In this document: piece by piece, positions 11,223 to 23,326 of the stretch | Layout: each line of letters starts with the position of its first letter | Position numbering within the stretch: the first letter of the stretch is position 1 | Assembly: GCF_963678635.1 (NCBI RefSeq) | Contig: NC_087067.1 | Location: forward strand, 1,118,001 to 1,178,000 | DNA: 60,000 bases | From: Symsagittifera roscoffensis | Taxonomy: Eukaryota > Xenacoelomorpha > Acoela > Convolutidae | Direction of reading: 5' to 3' | Program-made: the position numbers and the translations under genes | Notes under the pieces: generated by a model | Told to the model about the DNA's origin: nothing | What the model saw: only the letters and a program-made list of their open reading frames with translations | Database searches by the model: none

Positions 11223-11291
11223 ATCAAGACCTTAAAAAAATTAGCTTAGAACTAACAGATAGATTAGAATTAGACAAAAAAATTATCAAAA

Positions 11292-11525
11292 ATGTTACAT
11301 GATAATAATCTAATTGAAATGTCTCTACGACTCAATAGATCAGAACCGCTATTCCGCACAATAATAGAACAACCAGGCATTGGAAGAAGACCTCGGCCAA
11401 GAGACGATCTACGACTACGAAGAAACTTACCATTAAGTTTCATGGTCGTACGACAAAAGCCAGACCAAACTTCTGTATTTAGGATTTTTTTAGTAAAGAA
11501 TTTAGATTTTCATTTGCAAACATAG
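11292..11525 (+). pseudogene. Leader ORF, Arg-rich
   Basis: A 77-residue frame 70 bases past the possible PBS, with a basic middle section (GRRPRPRDDLRLRRNLP). It may be the start of a gag or leader peptide, or chance. No domain recognised. Confidence 0.25.
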
Positions 11526-12504
11526 AAACCTTGAAAAAAATCTTCAATGATTATTACAGGCGCTAAATCATATTTATTATTGTACAATAACTATTTATAA
11601 AACATCTCAAATCGTTTCCTCTAAATCTGCAGTAAAATTTAGAAAGATATCTGAAAAATATATTTATTGAAAGAAAAAATAAAAATTAGTTGACATGATC
11701 ATTAATTATTAGTATATATAAATCATCCTGGCATCCCCAGCTTCATCACCTAAACATAACAGCAATCATTTAAACCACTAATATCATCAAACACTAAAAT
11801 TTTTCATCAAATAAATTTAAATTATCTTTAAAGGCTAATCCAAATTTTTACCTTTCTTTCATCTCAACTTGTTCAATCTTAAAATAGATCATCAAGGCTT
11901 TCCTTGGATCTTCATTAAAAATTAAAGTAAATCCATTTTATACCATAAAAAGTTATATCCTTATCATCAAGGCATATCCTTGAATCAAACGGAACAATAT
12001 TATTCTCCCCCACCCAATAATATAAAGTCTAACGACCTCAAACGTCGATTCACTACCCAATCCTTTCAAAGATCCAAGACTAATAGAAATTTTTCAATCA
12101 CGCTAACCATTCAAATTAAGCTAAATAGTGAAGATTTTCGTTTACTCATCCTTCACTTAATCCCCCCTCTTACCTGACCCAGGCTAAATCTTAAACCTTA
12201 GTAAGTATTAAAATAGTATCTAACGAACTACCTTTGTTCTAAGTATACCTGAACCTTGTGGGTCGATTTACTATTCTCCAAACCTTGAACACAATCACTA
12301 CCCCTAAGTAAGATTAAGTAAGTTAACACCTTAGCTTAGAATAGCCACGAGAAAGTAAAAATCATTCTTCGGAATCGATATATACTTTTCTCTCCAACCC
12401 TACATAAAAGACCCAAGTTAGGCTAACCAAAAAAATCGTAAGGACTAATAGTCTAGGATTTTAAAATCACTAATAACAACCTTGCATCCTTCATCCTAAA
12501 CCTT
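11526..12504 (+). other. Retroelement leader, mostly non-coding
   Basis: A/C-rich; carries a TATATAAATC at about 11716 and several GTAAGT-type sequences (for example CTTAGTAAGTATT at about 12197) that could serve as splice donors for a subgenomic RNA. One 65-codon frame (11980-12177) is not recognised. Confidence 0.4.
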
Positions 12505-12966
12505 ATGTCACTGAACAATTCAGGAAATAAACAAACAATCGTACTACACAATTGTAAAATAAATAACGAAACATACGATCTTGTAATTACACCGCACAAA
12601 CAAACAATCGGATATATTCGCACAAAACTTCAAACAATAAAAAGAAAAATTTTAAATAAGCAAAGACAAATTACACGAAAAAAATTTTCAATGCGTAGAA
12701 ACGCAGTCTCTGAGTCAGAAGTCAGCAATTTAGATGCACTTTACAAACTAAAAGACACAGTAAATAAAAACTATCCAGTTCACGATCAATTATACTTTTC
12801 CGTATCAGAAGCTACATCACATTCATCAAAACAAGGAAAAAGAAGAATAAAAAAGATATACAAAAATAAACCAGTACGTTTATACAGTTGGAACCAACCA
12901 ATCAGACACATTGAACATTACGCACTAACAATCATAAAACGAAAAAATGAGTCAAAGCCCAAGTGA
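12505..12966 (+). CDS. Retroelement small basic ORF (153 aa), unknown
   Basis: An intact frame from ATG, strongly Lys/Arg-rich in its middle and second half (KGKRRIKKIYKNKPVR). It lies between leader and gag and overlaps the next ORF by 20 bases, a compact arrangement that suggests both belonged to the element. It may be an N-terminal gag part or an accessory protein; no family recognised. It is one of the few uninterrupted frames in an otherwise decayed element. Confidence 0.45.
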   Translation: MSLNNSGNKQTIVLHNCKINNETYDLVITPHKQTIGYIRTKLQTIKRKILNKQRQITRKKFSMRRNAVSESEVSNLDALYKLKDTVNKNYPVHDQLYFSVSEATSHSSKQGKRRIKKIYKNKPVRLYSWNQPIRHIEHYALTIIKRKNESKPK

Positions 12967-13252
12967 CGAAAGTCCAGACGAAGACTCTGTTCTCCCGTTT
13001 ATCATCATTTCACTCACTGAAGACAGAGGAAAAATACAATTTTCCCATAATCGAATCGCAAATATATTTGAACAAGGGATTAGCCCATGTAAAGCAGAAT
13101 TCCCAGAAATAAAAATCAAAAGACAAATTGTCGATCATTATATAAAAAGAATATGTAACTTAACACAACAATATGGAATTTACACCATAGAACTCAGTAC
13201 AGCAAAAAAATTTCATGGCAAAAATGTTATCCAAACAGATGATGTCGTATAG
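12947..13252 (+). CDS. Retroelement small ORF overlapping the previous one (101 aa)
   Basis: Starts inside the end of the preceding ORF, in a different frame. The N-terminus is acidic (SPSDESPDEDS); the remainder is a mixed alpha/beta-looking sequence ending DDVV. No recognised domain. Beyond it the frame is broken. Confidence 0.4.
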   Translation: MSQSPSDESPDEDSVLPFIIISLTEDRGKIQFSHNRIANIFEQGISPCKAEFPEIKIKRQIVDHYIKRICNLTQQYGIYTIELSTAKKFHGKNVIQTDDVV

Positions 13253-13329
13253 AATTTTCAAAAGTATTCACAGAATACATTAAAAACTTACAACATCAAA
13301 ATTCACAGAGAGCAAATTCAATTTTCACT

Positions 13330-14350
13330 AACGATGTTTTGCAATAATTTATAATTATTTATCTATACTAGAAAGAACAGAAACCGAAAGCACATCACCG
13401 GTTCAAGTATCAAGACACACAAATGTAAGAAATGAAATTGCCGCATTCTCAAAATTTTTAAACACAATCCGTGAAAATTTTTCAAACAATAAAATTTCAC
13501 CAAATGTTAAACACGATTTACAAAAAATCTTAGCATGGTTTATAATTGACTATTTTACCCACAATATAGATTTAATTGCACAAGCAAGAAAAAATTTTAG
13601 ACCCTAAAGTACAAATTATGACACTGCCATTGCCGAAAAATCAGATTACATCTGGGACCTTGATTGGTCTCATCCATTATTCCTGAACATTCCAATAAAC
13701 ATCTCAAGTCAAGCAATCAGTACAATAACTATTCACAAAGATTATGTAAAAGTAATTCCACTTACAATAGATGCAACACCTTTGAACAATAATTCATTTT
13801 TACCTGATAGAAGACAAAATAACAGTTTAAATTCAACTCTTGTACAACAAGAAAACTTAAATGGAACTAGAAATCTTACACAACAAGATATTCAAAGACC
13901 ATCACATTTATAAATGAAGAAATAGTTGAAACAATTGTAACAACTACACAACAAAATATTTCACCAATACATCCAAACCTTACAACGCCAAAACCAAAGA
14001 CTTCAATATTACCTCAAGTAACATTGCAATTTACAGTTAAACCATCGGTTGCTCCAAATTATTCACATATGGATTACCAAAAATTTAGACCAATGACTAA
14101 ACCACCACAAAAACAAAGAATATTCACCAGAAGTAATTTTGCAGAACACAATTATATCTACGTAAATAGATCACAAACATCTAAACCTCCTCGTACAAAT
14201 CCGCATAATCGTTCATTTTCACAACGACAAAATCCCCAACAACAAACATCAAATTTCGTAAATTTTAATGATAACCCACGTATTCTATCAGACCCAAGTG
14301 AAAACTATCCATTTTTTCAACAGAACAAAAATAGTAAACAGCCATACTAA
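13330..14350 (+). pseudogene. gag N-terminal region, broken
   Basis: Open segments in changing frames: one spans about 13370-13607, one about 13608-13911, and 14024-14350 encodes a Pro/Gln/Asn-rich stretch with many PP and QQ pairs. Composition and position fit the matrix/linker part of a gypsy gag; there is no diagnostic motif. Confidence 0.5.
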
Positions 14351-14689
14351 AATAAACAAAAAACATCTTACTATACACCTAATTATCATTCATCAGATGA
14401 TGACGATTTTCATGACCAAAACCATCAACAAAATTTTCAAAACCAAGGCTCCACTCTTATCACGTAAGTCAACCAGATGTTTTTGAACCATATACACGAG
14501 AACAACATATGCGACAACCTTGATAAAATCACGAACCTCAAAATAATAATTTTTACTCACAAAACCCAGCAAATACTGATTATTATCAACCAACGCAAAA
14601 GCAAAATGAAATACCACTACCATATTATTTGCAACAACATGACATAACAAAAAATCAACTGACAAATTTTTCACAAATGCCAAATGCCG

Positions 14690-15582
14690 CAGAATTACTA
14701 CAAATGACTATGAATCCATACCTCATGGGTGGATCATCAAAAACATCAAATAAAACACTAATGGTATTCACAGGCACAGACCCTGAATATTCTGTAGAAG
14801 ACTATTGAAATGCAGCCACGGCAATTTTAATTTTAAATATCGGACATGAACCAATTGATACACCACTCCATCGAAATTGTATACATAGACGCACAGCGTT
14901 AATCCAAGCAACACTTGATGGCGCAGCTCAGAAATGGTTTACAGTTTTACCAATAAACATTAAAACAAATTGGAAAAGATTTACACAAGAATTTTAGAAA
15001 ATGTTTGATTCTGAAAGAAATAAACAACACCAAAGAGTTTTATGCAATGAAATTCGCAGACTACCAAACGAAACAATTAAACAATTGGCAGTTAGAATCG
15101 AAACAATAGTTCGAAAAGCATAATCACTGAACACTCATGATTATAAAACCACGAAAATGACAGAAATTTTAATGATGTCTCTATTACCCCAATTAAGAAA
15201 AATAGCTATAAAAAAGAAAGCTTCACATCCCTCATCAATTCAAGAACCAGATTTAGATTTCAGAAAACTAGTTGACAAATTAGAACAAGCAGATATCACA
15301 ATGAAACTCGAAGAAACAGAAATTTTTAAACTACAATACGTTAATAGAATCGAAACAAATACTACACATATAAACAACATACACGATTCAGATGTAGACC
15401 TAACGGAAAAAATCACTGAAATTTTGAACATATATGAGAAAAACCCCAATTTCAACGGTAAACCATCTTTCAAGAAATGGTGTAATTATTGCCGTATATA
15501 CGGACAAAGCATTGCCGAATGTAGACAAAAACAACAAGATAACCAAAATAAACCGCAAAAGTACAAAGAACCAAATAAATAA
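14690..15582 (+). pseudogene. gag capsid-like region and degenerate zinc knuckle
   Basis: One frame carries a retrotransposon-gag-like core (FTGTDPEYSVEDY, LDGAAQKWF, RLPNETIKQLAVRI), with stops near 14807, 14996 and 15121. At about 15478-15522 the sequence CNYCRIYGQSIAEC matches a CCHC knuckle except that the His reads Gln. Assignment to gag is by order and pattern and is good; the protein is dead. Confidence 0.7.
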
Positions 15583-16083
15583 TTCTATCAATACATGAAA
15601 AAGGATCAGAATTTACCAAACAAAAATATACACAGTGATAACAGCTCTGGTAAACCACTCCCAAATAAGGTAGATCACTCCCAAGGTAGATCACCAGAAC
15701 AATGAAAATCACGAAATTTCTCACAAAATAGATATCGTCGATCAAATAGCCAAAATAACCAGTATAGAAACAACTATTCACGATCAAATTCAAGCAGAAC
15801 AGAATTTTTTGATACCAGTTTCCATTCAAATTCTAGGAATAGACACTCTTCAAACGATAGATCACGTAACTCATCATACAATAGAAATAGAAACTACTCA
15901 AATAACAGAAATAGAAGTTATTCAAACAACAGAAATCAACGTTACCAAAACAATAGATCAAGAAACAATTCCTACAACAGATCTAATTATCAAGGAAACA
16001 ATAACAATTACTATAATAGGTCACGAAACAACTCACAAAATAGGAATCCCAATCTCCTTATCGAAACAGCAGTCGTTACCCTG
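15583..16083 (+). pseudogene. Arg/Ser/Asn/Tyr-rich nucleocapsid-like tail
   Basis: The same frame as gag continues past two stops (15580 and about 15703) into a low-complexity tail at about 15709-16040 dominated by repeats such as NRNRSYSNNRN and NRSRNNSYN. Such basic, aromatic-spaced tails usually bind RNA. It could act as, or supplement, the nucleocapsid where the single knuckle is weak. Confidence 0.55.
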
Positions 16084-16274
16084 ATTCCCAATACAATTAT
16101 TGAAGTAACACACCGAAACATCAGCGACAAATTAATCAGGTACAAACAACTGAAGAAACAACTTCAGATCCCCCTGGTATTGACAATACAGATAGTACCG
16201 AACTACAATTAAACCACATTAATTGTGAATCAACAGACAGCGAAAGTGATACAAATAACACTATCTCAGTTAAT

Positions 16275-16930
16275 ATGATCACACTCGAAAACGACTACGA
16301 ACCCATTGTATACGAACAACCCTTTAGTTCACACGTTTACGAAAATCAATCGGAACTTCTTCAAGACTTATATACTATACCCATAAGAAACGATGTATCA
16401 GTTGAACAAAATGTAAATGAAATAAATACAGTAGTCAATAAAGAAAAACAATGCTCAAGTACAAATCACATTTACCAAAATATACAAAAAGAACAGCCAA
16501 GAGAAAAAATTTGGACAATCCCATTTGTCTTAGAAAGCCCAAAAAGTAAAAAATTTTAACCACCCGATCTTGAAATAGATTTTTTAATTGATTCAGGAGC
16601 AGAATCAAATATTATTAACATTCCTACCTGGAATGAAATCAAATCGTTACATCCAATCCTAACACCTATAAAGACAGCCAGTAAAATAGCAACAGCACAA
16701 GGCTCAACATTAATAATTTATGGAAAAATCCAACTTTTCCTTGTTTCCACTAGAAAAATGTAACAAAATAAAATACTGAATAAACCATTTGAACAACAAA
16801 CATTTCACATTACAGACATAAAACACATTATCATTGGCATACCATTTATAACTAAGTATACTCCCACAACAAACATTTTAAATAGCAAAATTCATAAAAA
16901 AGAACAAAAAACACATCCTTAACAATCTTT
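16275..16930 (+). pseudogene. Linker and aspartyl protease
   Basis: Frame 0 opens at 16275, meets a stop at 16557-16559, and continues with FLIDSGAESNI, the retropepsin active site (catalytic Asp at 16590). A conserved IIGIPF-type C-terminal motif lies near 16840. Further stops break it at about 16760 and 16920. The frame matches the RT that follows, so this begins the pol polyprotein. Confidence 0.75.
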
Positions 16931-17471
16931 CAAAGATTAAACAAACAACCACCATTCTTCTCCAAATTTTATCCTATTTACAATCAGGAACCAAAACACC
17001 TGAAACCACTATCAGGAAATGTATATAACTTTTCAATCAAGCAAGTTCACCAGTACGATAAAGACCAAAACAAACAACATTTCTTTATGTCAGATCATGG
17101 ATTTAAACCCATCCATAAATTTTTCCGAATCACAATTTCATCAATAAAATATATGAAACATTCAAACTCAGATATTATTTCATTACACGTATATAACAAT
17201 TCACCATATCAAATAACACTACCCTTAGGACTCTTATGATACTGCGAAACAAATGCTACAACTTCACCCACAAATGAAGTAGCATATCGAGTCAATAATA
17301 TTTTACAATTACTAGATATATGTCAATCCACAATTCTTGATGAATAATTATCAATAAACAACATAATTTAGCAACGAAAAAAGAAACACTGAATACTTCA
17401 CAAAAACACCATATTTTAAACCAACGTTTAAAATATCACATTATACGGAAGAACAACAAAAGTTTCTAACA

Positions 17472-18493
17472 ATGTTTAATTTTCAACATTCTCAAAGAAC
17501 ACAAAAAGAATTCGATAAATTAGCCGAACTATTATTAAAATTTCCAACAACTTATGCAAAATCAAAATTCGATGTTGGAAACATCAGTTCACCACTACAT
17601 TTACCTTTAAAACCTGACGCAGTTTTCAAAAAACAAACAGCAAGTAACGCACCGATACATTTACAAGATAGAGTAAACAGACTACTTCACATTTTGGAAC
17701 AATATGAAATTATATCACCAGTAAACAAAGAGGAACAACCAAAAGGTAACACCTTTATCAACCCAGTTATCATCTTAGCTAAAGGAGAATCACTAAAATC
17801 GTTCTAGATGCTAGATACCTCAATTCACAAATTGACAAAACTAAATGCAATTGGCCCATTGAACCTATTCAAGTATTTCTAACAAAAACAAATGGTAAAT
17901 AGTTCACAACCGCAGATATGAATAGTGCATACAATCAAATGCCACTAGATGAACAATCACGACGATTAACCCAATTCGTTATTGGAAATCAACAATACGA
18001 ATTCAATAGATTATTCTTGGGAATTTTCATAGGACCAGCAGCTTTTTCAGCTTTTATGAGTAAAATTTTTAGACCACTTATACTCAAAAAACATGCAATC
18101 ACATACTTAGATGAGGTTTTTATGCAGTCACAAACGAAAGACGAAATGTTTATAGTTTTAGAACAAAATCATCAAATACTCAAAAATGAAAACATGATAG
18201 CAGCCCCAGACAAATCACATTTTTTCCTAACACGCGTAAAATTTCTTGGCCACATTATCGAAAGAAACACTATAACTCCATTGAAATCACAAACACACGC
18301 GATTCAGAAACTTCAACCACCCACAAATAAAAATAAAATACAAGAATTCCTTGAAATTCTAAATTTCTTAAGTAAATATGTATACAAAATACAATTATAC
18401 TTAAGACCTTTCTATAACATCCTTAGACAACAAAATAACTTCGAATGGACTAACGAAAATCAAACAAAATTCGAAGAAAATAAAAATTGTTAA
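17472..18493 (+). pseudogene. Reverse transcriptase, catalytic motif altered
   Basis: Fingers lie in 17472-17807; a one-base shift near 17790 moves the frame to VLDARYLN, then TADMNSAYNQMPL (motif A Asp), FNRLFLGIFIGPAAF (motif B) and YLDEVFM (motif C). Motif C should have two adjacent Asp; here the second is Glu (GAG, 18113-18115). LGHII (motif E region) and the connection domain follow. A stop at about 17900 adds to the decay. Ty3/gypsy RT is certain at family level. Confidence 0.9.
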
Positions 18494-19217
18494 CAGAACA
18501 AATATCAAATACAATCCCAGATCCAAATCAACCATTTTACGCAATGTGCGATGCTTCAAATTTTGGCATCGGCGCAGCATTGCTACAATCACACAGTGCA
18601 ACAAACAAAATGAATCTTATATCTGCATATTTTCGCTTATTTACACAAGCTGAACTACGACTCTCTACTCTCATGAGAGAATGCCCAGCTATAATATACA
18701 CACTACCGAATATGAATTTCTGATACTTGGATCTAAACATCCAACAGTTCTATTTACAGATCATAAACCTATTAAATTTCTTTTTACACAGAAGTCAAAC
18801 CCAAACCATAGAGTTTACAGATTTCAATTATTTTTAATGAAATTCCCAAACTTACATATAGTTTGGACAGCAGGAAAAAATCTTGCACCACCATTATCGT
18901 GTACTACATTAAGTAGAATTACACCTCCTGAACTACTTACACGAAAAACCACAGTTGAAATACCACAAAATATTAAATTCTACCTTGCAAAAAATGAAAC
19001 ATCACCAAGATTAGAGTGCAAATACGCAGTAAAAACTGATATAGATCAGTCACAAATAAATAACTTACATTATTTCCCACTCTATTTAGACTGTCAAAAC
19101 AACCACTATGAAGCAGATCTATTAGGAACATCCACATTCAAACCAATTCCTTATTCACATTGGATTAAAAATAGTACTCAACAAAAAACAATCAAACAAC
19201 AACCACACCAAAAATAA
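18487..19217 (+). pseudogene. RNase H and connection to integrase
   Basis: FYAMCDASNFGIGAALLQ carries the first acidic residue of RNase H, MRECPAII the Glu and LFTDHKP the next Asp. Two frames are used (18487-18723, then 18681-19217), so a frameshift splits the domain. The region after about 18900 is the linker to integrase. Confidence 0.8.
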
Positions 19218-20480
19218 CACCTTTCCATTGATAGAAAAAGAAAACTTAACTGACAAAATAAATTTATCAGGACCACCAATAAATGATTCAAAATACACAA
19301 TAAATCAAGTTTTTGATCTCTATCACCCACTCGACACAATTCCTTCGTGAAAATTAGAAGTTGAAAATAATTTTCTACCACCAACAGAAAAAATTACACT
19401 ACAGTTATTACAAAATATCAAAAACTTTGATCCCGTAATTCGACAACTCAAATCATGGCACAAGTATAAACAAAACCAACAAAGGCTGATACAACAATCT
19501 TAGGAAACAAAACACTCCTCCGATACTTTAGAAAAAACAATAATACAACTATTAATGAAACTACAGACCTTTTAGAATACCAAACACCCGATTTTAAAGT
19601 ACCCTGTCTCCCCCTCAGCATGATGCTGATAGCAATTAACATATCCCATACACAACATACAAAAGAACACTCAGGATCAGAAAAGACATATTGAAATTTT
19701 ACACAAAATGTTTACTCCCCAAATGCACCAATTTGGATTAAAGTATTATGCAACGATTGCATAAAATGTCAATTAAATAAACCTTATCCAAATCAAAAAC
19801 AAATAGCAACAAAACAAGATTTTAAAGGACAAAATCTATATTTCAATCATAGAATCTCATTCGACACAAAAGGACCACTTTCACCATCCTCCGAAGGAAA
19901 ATCTTATATTATGGTAATTCTTGATGCATTTACACACTACGTAGCACTCAACCCAGTACCACATTGTAATGCTTATTACGCATACACAACACTTTACGAT
20001 CATTGGATAGCTAATTTTGGACTACCAGAAATACTAATCACAGATAATGGAACAGAATTCATTAATAACTAAATCATCACATTATGCCACCTGAATGATA
20101 TTGAACATAAACCACCTACATCTCATGCACGTTGGACAAATGGATTGGTCGAAGGTATGAACCGTTCACTACAAGAATATCTTAGATGCATCCTTAATGG
20201 AAATGATACAAGAAACACTGAATAGTCAACAGATGTAAAATTATTCCCATTATCCTATAATTCACAAATTACAACAGCTTTAGGAATGTCACCATACGAA
20301 ATGGTTTTTAATCAAAAGCCACGAAAACCAATCATGTTTACAGCAAACGCTCATAAAAATGCTCAAGGTTATTGTCAACCCAACAAAGATTGAATATCTA
20401 TACCCCTACCCTTACACACACATGATGAAGACCACTTTCATCATCCACAAATTTTGAAATTAGCTTCCGGTACACATACT
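19218..20480 (+). pseudogene. Integrase zinc-binding and catalytic core
   Basis: An HHCC-type zinc module is visible (two His around 19650, CNDCIKC around 19755). The DDE core follows: Asp in ISFDTKG (about 19860), Asp in ITDNGTEF (about 20040) and Glu in GLVEGMNRSL (about 20155). Stops occur near 19693, 20070 and 20224. The catalytic triad itself is still readable. Confidence 0.8.
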
Positions 20481-20584
20481 AAATGGATTTTAAAAATGAT
20501 AAAAAAAAACACAGTGAAATCTACCAAAAAGTAACAAAAAACTGTTACAAAGGCAAAATATAAATAACCAAATTAATTCACGCT

Positions 20585-21005
20585 TCGTGCCAGCCAGAGA
20601 CTTAAAAATTGGAACAATCGTTTTAATATCTAATTTTAATACACAAAAAAGAATATCCAAAAAATTATAACTACTTCGAAAAGGACCATACCAAATAATT
20701 GATCAACCTACTGAAGTAACATACAAACTTACTGACTCCAGCAAGAAGGAAATCATAAAACACCGTAACAACCTTTTACCTTATTATCCGAGGGAATACG
20801 CACTTTGCGAATTAACTCAATTATATTCTTTCACAGGTAAACACATCGTTCAAAATAACCCACAAATAGAACAAAATCAAAACGTTAATACCACAAAAAA
20901 TACAAAAACAATTCAACAGCAAAATATAGACCCACAAAGATCAAACACACCAGAACCAAAAATACCTCAAAAAGAAAGCAAAAATAGAAGTTGCAGCAAA
21001 AAATA
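20585..21005 (+). pseudogene. Integrase C-terminal GPY/F domain and tail
   Basis: KGPYQIID, then YKL and HRNNLLPYYP follow the GPY/F pattern of Ty3/gypsy integrases. A polar Gln/Asn tail ends at TAA 21003-21005, exactly where the A/C-rich composition stops. Confidence 0.7.
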
Positions 21006-21172
21006 ATTTCCTTTATGTTAGTTTTTCTAATTTTTCTCGATGTTTTTATCACAAAATTGCGCTAAACAGGCTGATCTTCGAAATGGCATTCGATGAAGTT
21101 TTGCGCAAAATTACTTTTCCTACCCTGGAAACCCTTAGATTGCAAAATCTTGGAGGAATATCTTGAAATTTT

Positions 21173-21866
21173 TAGTTTGCGTAATAAATATTCCTCTCAA
21201 GCTCACTAAAAAATTGAAGAAATTTTTTCCTGGTTGCAATTTTTTGTTGAATTTGTCAAAAAAATCATTAATATAAGTATTGAAGTGTCAACATTGAAAT
21301 TGTTACGACCCCTATAGTTTTTATGCAAAATAATCAATTTGATACAGATTTTAAACAAATTATATACAGATTATCTACATATTATCTACATATTATCTAC
21401 AGATTATCTACATATTATCTACATATTATCTACAGGTTTTTTTGTTAAAAATTATTTACTGACTATATGCAGATTATCTACAGACCTACAGATTATATAC
21501 AGTTTTTTTCGTGTAAGGATTATATACTGACTTTATGCAAATTATCTACATATTAAATACAGGTTTTAGTAAAGCCTGTATATAATCTGTAGATAATCTG
21601 CATATAGTCAATATATAACCCTTATACAAGAAAACCTAAAGTTAATCTGAAGATAATCTGTATATAATCTGTATAAAATCTATATCAAATTGATTATATT
21701 GCCTAAATACTATTGGGGTCGTAACACTTTCAGTTTTGACTATTCAAAATTTATATTAATGATTTTTTTTGACAAATTCAAAAAAAAATTGCAATCAAGA
21801 AAAAAATTTTCCTCATTTTTATCGTGAGCTGAACTCACTTGAGGAAAATTGGTTACGCAAATTACA
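21173..21866. repeat. 0.7-kb imperfect palindrome with internal tandem repeat
   Basis: The left arm (about 21173-21500) is the inverted copy of the right (about 21530-21866). Paired landmarks are TTGCGTAA / TTACGCAA, TTGCAATTTTTT / AAAAAATTGCAA, TCATTAATATAA / TTATATTAATGA and TTACGACCCC / GGGGTCGTAA. The centre is made of ACAGATTATCTACATATT-type short tandem repeats and their inverse. It would form a long hairpin if transcribed. Probably a foldback element. Confidence 0.8.
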
Positions 21867-22099
21867 AGTACACAATAGAGAAGTCGATTGGTTTGGCACA
21901 AAAACCCAATTATTTTCGGTGGAAAAAAAAACTGATTAAATTGAAAAAAAAGTCGATGACGATAACTTGCCGAGTCTGATGATTTAGACGCCGACTGCAC
22001 ATCACTATTATTCGATCTTTGTTTCCAAGACACTTTTTCCCGATCGAGTTCCGCTGTATTGGCTTAGTTGTGGTGTCCATTTTTGTCATGGTCATCACA

Positions 22100-22146
22100 T
22101 GATGACGAAGGACACTCATTATTATCTGAGTGTCCTTCCGTCATCA
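22100..22146. repeat. 20-bp hairpin with one bulge
   Basis: Left arm 22100-22118 (TGATGACGAAGGACACTCA) pairs with right arm 22127-22146 with one bulged C; the loop is 8 nt. It lies near the 3' end of a candidate minus-strand gene. It may be a MITE remnant or a structured RNA. Confidence 0.6.
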
Positions 22147-22255
22147 CTATAGACAATTGTAGCACAACTGCTGTCAAAAGATCGGTGTCGTTTTCTTTTC
22201 TTGTAACTCGCAAATATCTATATACGCAGATGAATGCTGGACAGCTAGTCTGACG

Positions 22256-22901
22256 TCATTTTGCGTCATTTTGAGTCATATTTGTCATCGTGTTTGATTT
22301 GTTGCCCCCGTGCATATTTGAGCTAGCGGACTTCGAGTGGTGATCGTATGCTGAAGATACAAGTCCTGTACGAAAAACTAAAGAACTATTTTTCAAAAAC
22401 AATTAATACCAGAAGATCGAACACCCATTTTTGCATCATATGTTCTGCAATTTAAAAAAGATTATTAAATGCCTGCGTTATAAGAAAAATCAAAAGTACT
22501 CTTAATGTCTTCTAAGAGTACCATGCCGCTGACTATAATATTTACCTGTGGCTGAGTTTCTCCTGCTATGTTGGTACGCAGCAACAAGAGTTGCATGGTC
22601 TTGTACCAAAGATGAGGCCGTGGAAATATCAGCTAAAGAACCAGAAAATAAGCCACACAAGGTTTTCACTTTGACCTTCTTCATTGCGGCCGGATTCGTA
22701 GCCAGGAAACTCTGTGGAAGTCTGTGTTGAAAATGGTCTTCGATTGGCGTCTCTCGTTCATGTATTGGCTGTCGGGCGCTGACGCATCCTTTATTGTATT
22801 CAATAGGACTCATTGCTTGGTGATTTTCCTGTGTTTCTCTCCAATTTGTAACGTGTATTTTCATTGTCATTTGAAATTGCATTCGGATTGCGTCTCTACT
22901 T
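22256..22901 (-). CDS. Candidate last two exons of an unknown gene
   Basis: Exon A runs from about 22901 to 22546 and ends with a good donor (CCACAG/GTAAAT). The intron is 22545-22366 (180 bp) with acceptor TTCGTACAG. Exon B runs 22365 to a stop at 22256-22258. The join is in phase. Exon A encodes a polar sequence ending HSRRNSATG and exon B a Ser/Asn/Met-rich end (SSAYDHHSKSASSN). There is no membrane segment, signal or known domain. The 5' start is unsettled: an acceptor-like ACTCAACAG sits just upstream of 22901. Support is splice signals and codon texture only. Confidence 0.4.
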
Positions 22902-23089
22902 CTGTTGAGTTTTTAAATTCAGTGCGTTGAAGTCGCATCCATTACGTATGAACTTCAGCAACGCTGGTCGACTGATTTGCTGTTGTATCTTGGCTTGTAA
23001 AATTCCCACTCGCATTGTGCCTAGCAACACCATACTCACGTGACTTTCTACTAAGTGCTCAAGCTACGGATTATACTGTAGACTTCCTT

Positions 23090-23281
23090 CTATGGCTGTC
23101 TCCAGCATATATAACTCAGCTTCGTTTGCATGATTTGTTCAGCTGTGATGTCGTAAAATTCCCTGGAAGCGGAGGCGATGTCAGTTAGGAACGGCAACTG
23201 ATTCATCTGGATGTTACTATCTTTGTCCACATTGATGGTTGTAGACACTGGGCGACCATGTTGGCCAAGATGACTGCAATT
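23090..23281 (-). CDS. Exon-like minus-strand segment, unknown
   Basis: An open segment follows an acceptor-like CTAATTGCAG at about 23275 and ends at a stop at 23090-23092 after about 60 residues (contains [18 protein letters not shown]). It could be an upstream exon of the gene at 22256-22901, but I find no convincing donor before the stop. The plus-strand gene starts only about 50 bases away, so a divergent arrangement is possible. Confidence 0.25.
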   Translation of the reverse strand, partial: NCSHLGQHGRPVSTTINVDKDSNIQMNQLPFLTDIASASREFYDITAEQIMQTKLSYICWRQP

Positions 23282-23326
23282 AGCACCGGAAGAGAGTGCG
23301 CAATATGAACTGTCAGTTCGAAGACG

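Larger units (their letters stand above)
10785..21005 (+). mobile_element. Large decayed Ty3/gypsy-type LTR retroelement, 5' and pol part
   Basis: In order on the plus strand: LTR/leader block, possible primer-binding site, small leader ORFs, gag, zinc knuckle, RS/N-rich tail, protease, RT, RNase H, integrase with a GPY/F end. The coding strand is strongly A/C-rich throughout and returns to ordinary composition at about 21003, which marks the right edge. Gag lies in the frame congruent to 1 mod 3 and protease/RT start in frame 0, consistent with a -1 gag/pol relationship. Many stops and frameshifts make it inactive. No 3' LTR follows directly; a related 3' part lies at 44.4-51 kb. Confidence 0.85.
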
